Below are positions 62,948-64,000 of a stretch of DNA of 64,000 nt, piece after piece. Source of the DNA: Prevotella sp. E9-3 (GTDB taxonomy: Bacteria; Bacteroidota; Bacteroidia; Bacteroidales; Bacteroidaceae). The position numbers and the translations under genes were made by a program. The stretch lies in assembly GCF_022024015.1 (NCBI RefSeq), contig NZ_CP091786.1, positions 2,790,001-2,854,000 on the forward strand. The letters run 5' to 3'. The notes beneath the pieces are model-generated. The model did not search any database. It was not told where the DNA came from and was given only the letters and a program-made list of their open reading frames with translations. Each line of letters begins with the position of its first letter. The first letter of the stretch is position 1.

Positions 62948-64000
62948 ATGGGAAAGATTATCATTGCCGGCATTGGTCCTGGCAGCAAGAACGACATCAC
63001 TCCCGCCGTACTCGAAGCAGTACGTCAGGCCGATGTGATTGTTGGCTACAAATACTACTTTCAGTTCATCGAACCGTTTGTGCCAGCAAATTGCGAGTGT
63101 ATCGACACTGGTATGAAAAAAGAGCGAGAGCGTGCCGAACATGCTTTCCGACTGGCAGAAGAAGGCAAGACGGTGGTGGTCATCTCTTCGGGCGATGCAG
63201 GTATCTACGGCATGGCGCCACTCATCTACGAGATGCAACAAGAACGGGCTGCCCTTCATTCTTCTGCCGACATCGAAGTTGTTTCTTTACCTGGCATCTC
63301 GGCTTTCCAAAAAGCTGCATCATTGCTGGGTGCTCCCATTGGCCACGACATGTGTATCATTTCCCTTAGCGATCTTATGACCCCATGGTCTGTCATTGAA
63401 CGGCGCATCAAGGCTGCAGCCGTCGGCGATTTCGTAACAGCCATTTATAATCCGAAATCGCACGGACGCTATTGGCAACTATACCGTCTGCAAGAGTTGT
63501 TTCTGCAGGAGCGTAGTGCCAACACCCCAGTGGGCTATGTACGTCAGGCAGGCCGCGAAGAGCAGGAAGTGAAACTGACAACCCTCGGTGATTTTGACCC
63601 GGAAGATGTAGATATGTTTACCGTTGTACTGATTGGCAATTCGCAGTCGTACATAAGCCTCACCCCCGCCCCCTCTCCAAAGGACGAGGGGCGTAAGATC
63701 TTTATTACACCACGCGGGTACTACCGAGAGGAGAAGCAGGAAGACGTAAAGCCCGGCCAGTCTATCATGATGGAAAGCTTCCGCACGATACGTTCCGAGA
63801 TGCAACATCCTGATGTGCCAACGTGGCGTCTATGGCCGTTGCTGCACGCCATTCATACCACGGTTGACTTCGGCATGGAAGAGTGTCTTTGGATGGATGA
63901 ACGTGCTACGGAGATACTATATAAAAAGGTGGTTGACGGCAGTCTGAAACATATCGTTACCGACGTCACGATGGCTGCCAGCGGTATCCGTAAGGGGGCT
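62948..64000 (+). CDS. Fused precorrin-3B C17-methyltransferase and precorrin-8X methylmutase (partial)
   Basis: 351 codons visible; the gene runs off the window. Residues 1-240 are a tetrapyrrole methylase of the CobJ/CbiH type: IIIAGIGPGSKNDITPAVLEA, VVVISSGDAGIYGMAPLIYE, LPGISAFQKAASLLGAPIGHD, FVTAIYNPKSHGRYWQL and TVVLIGNSQSYI. From about 268 begins a CbiC/CobH methylmutase: SFRTIRSEMQHPD, the His-containing HAIHTTVDFGMEE and HIVTDVTMAASGIRKG. The two halves catalyse contraction of the corrin ring and a later methyl shift. The linker contains a short run (LTPAPSPKDEGR) encoded by a C/G-rich palindrome. No symbol is given because of the fusion. Confidence 0.88.
   Translation, partial: MGKIIIAGIGPGSKNDITPAVLEAVRQADVIVGYKYYFQFIEPFVPANCECIDTGMKKERERAEHAFRLAEEGKTVVVISSGDAGIYGMAPLIYEMQQERAALHSSADIEVVSLPGISAFQKAASLLGAPIGHDMCIISLSDLMTPWSVIERRIKAAAVGDFVTAIYNPKSHGRYWQLYRLQELFLQERSANTPVGYVRQAGREEQEVKLTTLGDFDPEDVDMFTVVLIGNSQSYISLTPAPSPKDEGRKIFITPRGYYREEKQEDVKPGQSIMMESFRTIRSEMQHPDVPTWRLWPLLHAIHTTVDFGMEECLWMDERATEILYKKVVDGSLKHIVTDVTMAASGIRKGA
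63658..63693 (+). repeat. C/G-rich palindrome inserted in the CobJ-CbiC linker
   Basis: The bases CCCCTC-TCC ... GGA-C-GAGGGG (63670-63691) form a near-perfect hairpin inside the coding frame. Similar CCCCTCTCC...GGAGAGGGG sequences occur as intergenic repeats in other Bacteroidetes; here it adds about 12 residues in frame. Confidence 0.55.

Noticed and set aside
1..64000. Transposase or phage genes
   Set aside because: None of the frames resembles a transposase, integrase, reverse transcriptase or phage structural protein.

Overview
The window looks like a chromosomal segment of a Bacteroidales bacterium, most likely the Prevotella/Segatella group. The grounds are a SusC/SusD locus with BACON, DUF4302 and HExxH lipoproteins; a SprA-type outer-membrane translocon of the type 9 secretion system (T9SS); a BspA-like leucine-rich repeat surface protein; DUF4249/TonB and DUF5020 genes; and repeated use of the Bacteroidetes promoter pattern TTTG, about 19-21 bases, then TAnnTTTG. 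I saw no phage, insertion sequence or CRISPR array.

Layout. 1-8.6 kb (minus strand): a SusC/SusD nutrient-uptake operon followed by a zinc-metallohydrolase lipoprotein, a DUF4302 lipoprotein, a BACON lipoprotein and the start of another secreted protein. 9-11.6 kb: a coiled-coil lipoprotein, rsmI, tdk and tRNA-Lys(UUU), with a duplicated tRNA 3' end. 11.6-14.8 kb: a palindromic repeat element, an AraC regulator, a 600-base intergenic region, a starch-binding-type secreted protein and a 48-residue acidic peptide. 14.9-21.1 kb (plus strand): parA, parB, a DUF5683 gene, a LysM lytic transglycosylase and a RelA/SpoT enzyme. 21.2-27.0 kb (minus strand): a MerR regulator, a second and broken copy of the small-peptide gene, a large LRR surface protein with 507-base repeats, and a membrane-anchored kelch-AraC regulator. 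27.2-44.4 kb: alaS, dacB, ruvA, a TonB/DUF4249/lipoprotein block, a second copy of the palindromic element in inverse orientation, and sprA. 44.5-49.6 kb: uraA, a DUF5020 porin candidate, an AzgA-type purine permease and nadB. 49.6-64 kb: cobalamin genes. A minus-strand operon (cbiA, pduO-type adenosyltransferase, cobQ, cobD, cbiB, cobU, cobT, cobS) diverges from a plus-strand set (cobalamin riboswitch, btuB-like receptor, lipoprotein CbiK, second receptor, CobJ-CbiC fusion running off the end).

The most notable pattern is a cassette seen twice (11.8-14.7 kb and 21.6-27.0 kb): an AraC-family regulator, a secreted protein ending in the same roughly 180-residue C-terminal module, and immediately downstream a tiny gene for a peptide with a basic MKKxY start and a C-terminus of the form SR..xxW(D/E)-rich. 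In the second cassette the tiny gene carries an in-frame TAA. The C-terminal module resembles a T9SS sorting domain and the window also encodes the T9SS pore SprA, so the peptide may belong to surface-protein export or its regulation; that function is inference. A second unusual signal is a pair of inverted, about 90% identical, 140-185-base noncoding elements at 11.6 and 36.6 kb, which differ by exactly two 21-base units of a perfect 16-base palindrome.

In the cobalamin region, uptake and early-pathway genes lie behind a riboswitch, while the divergent late-pathway operon starts from a promoter almost touching its start codon and has no riboswitch on its side. Functions are assigned from recognisable motifs and family resemblance; no database search was possible.
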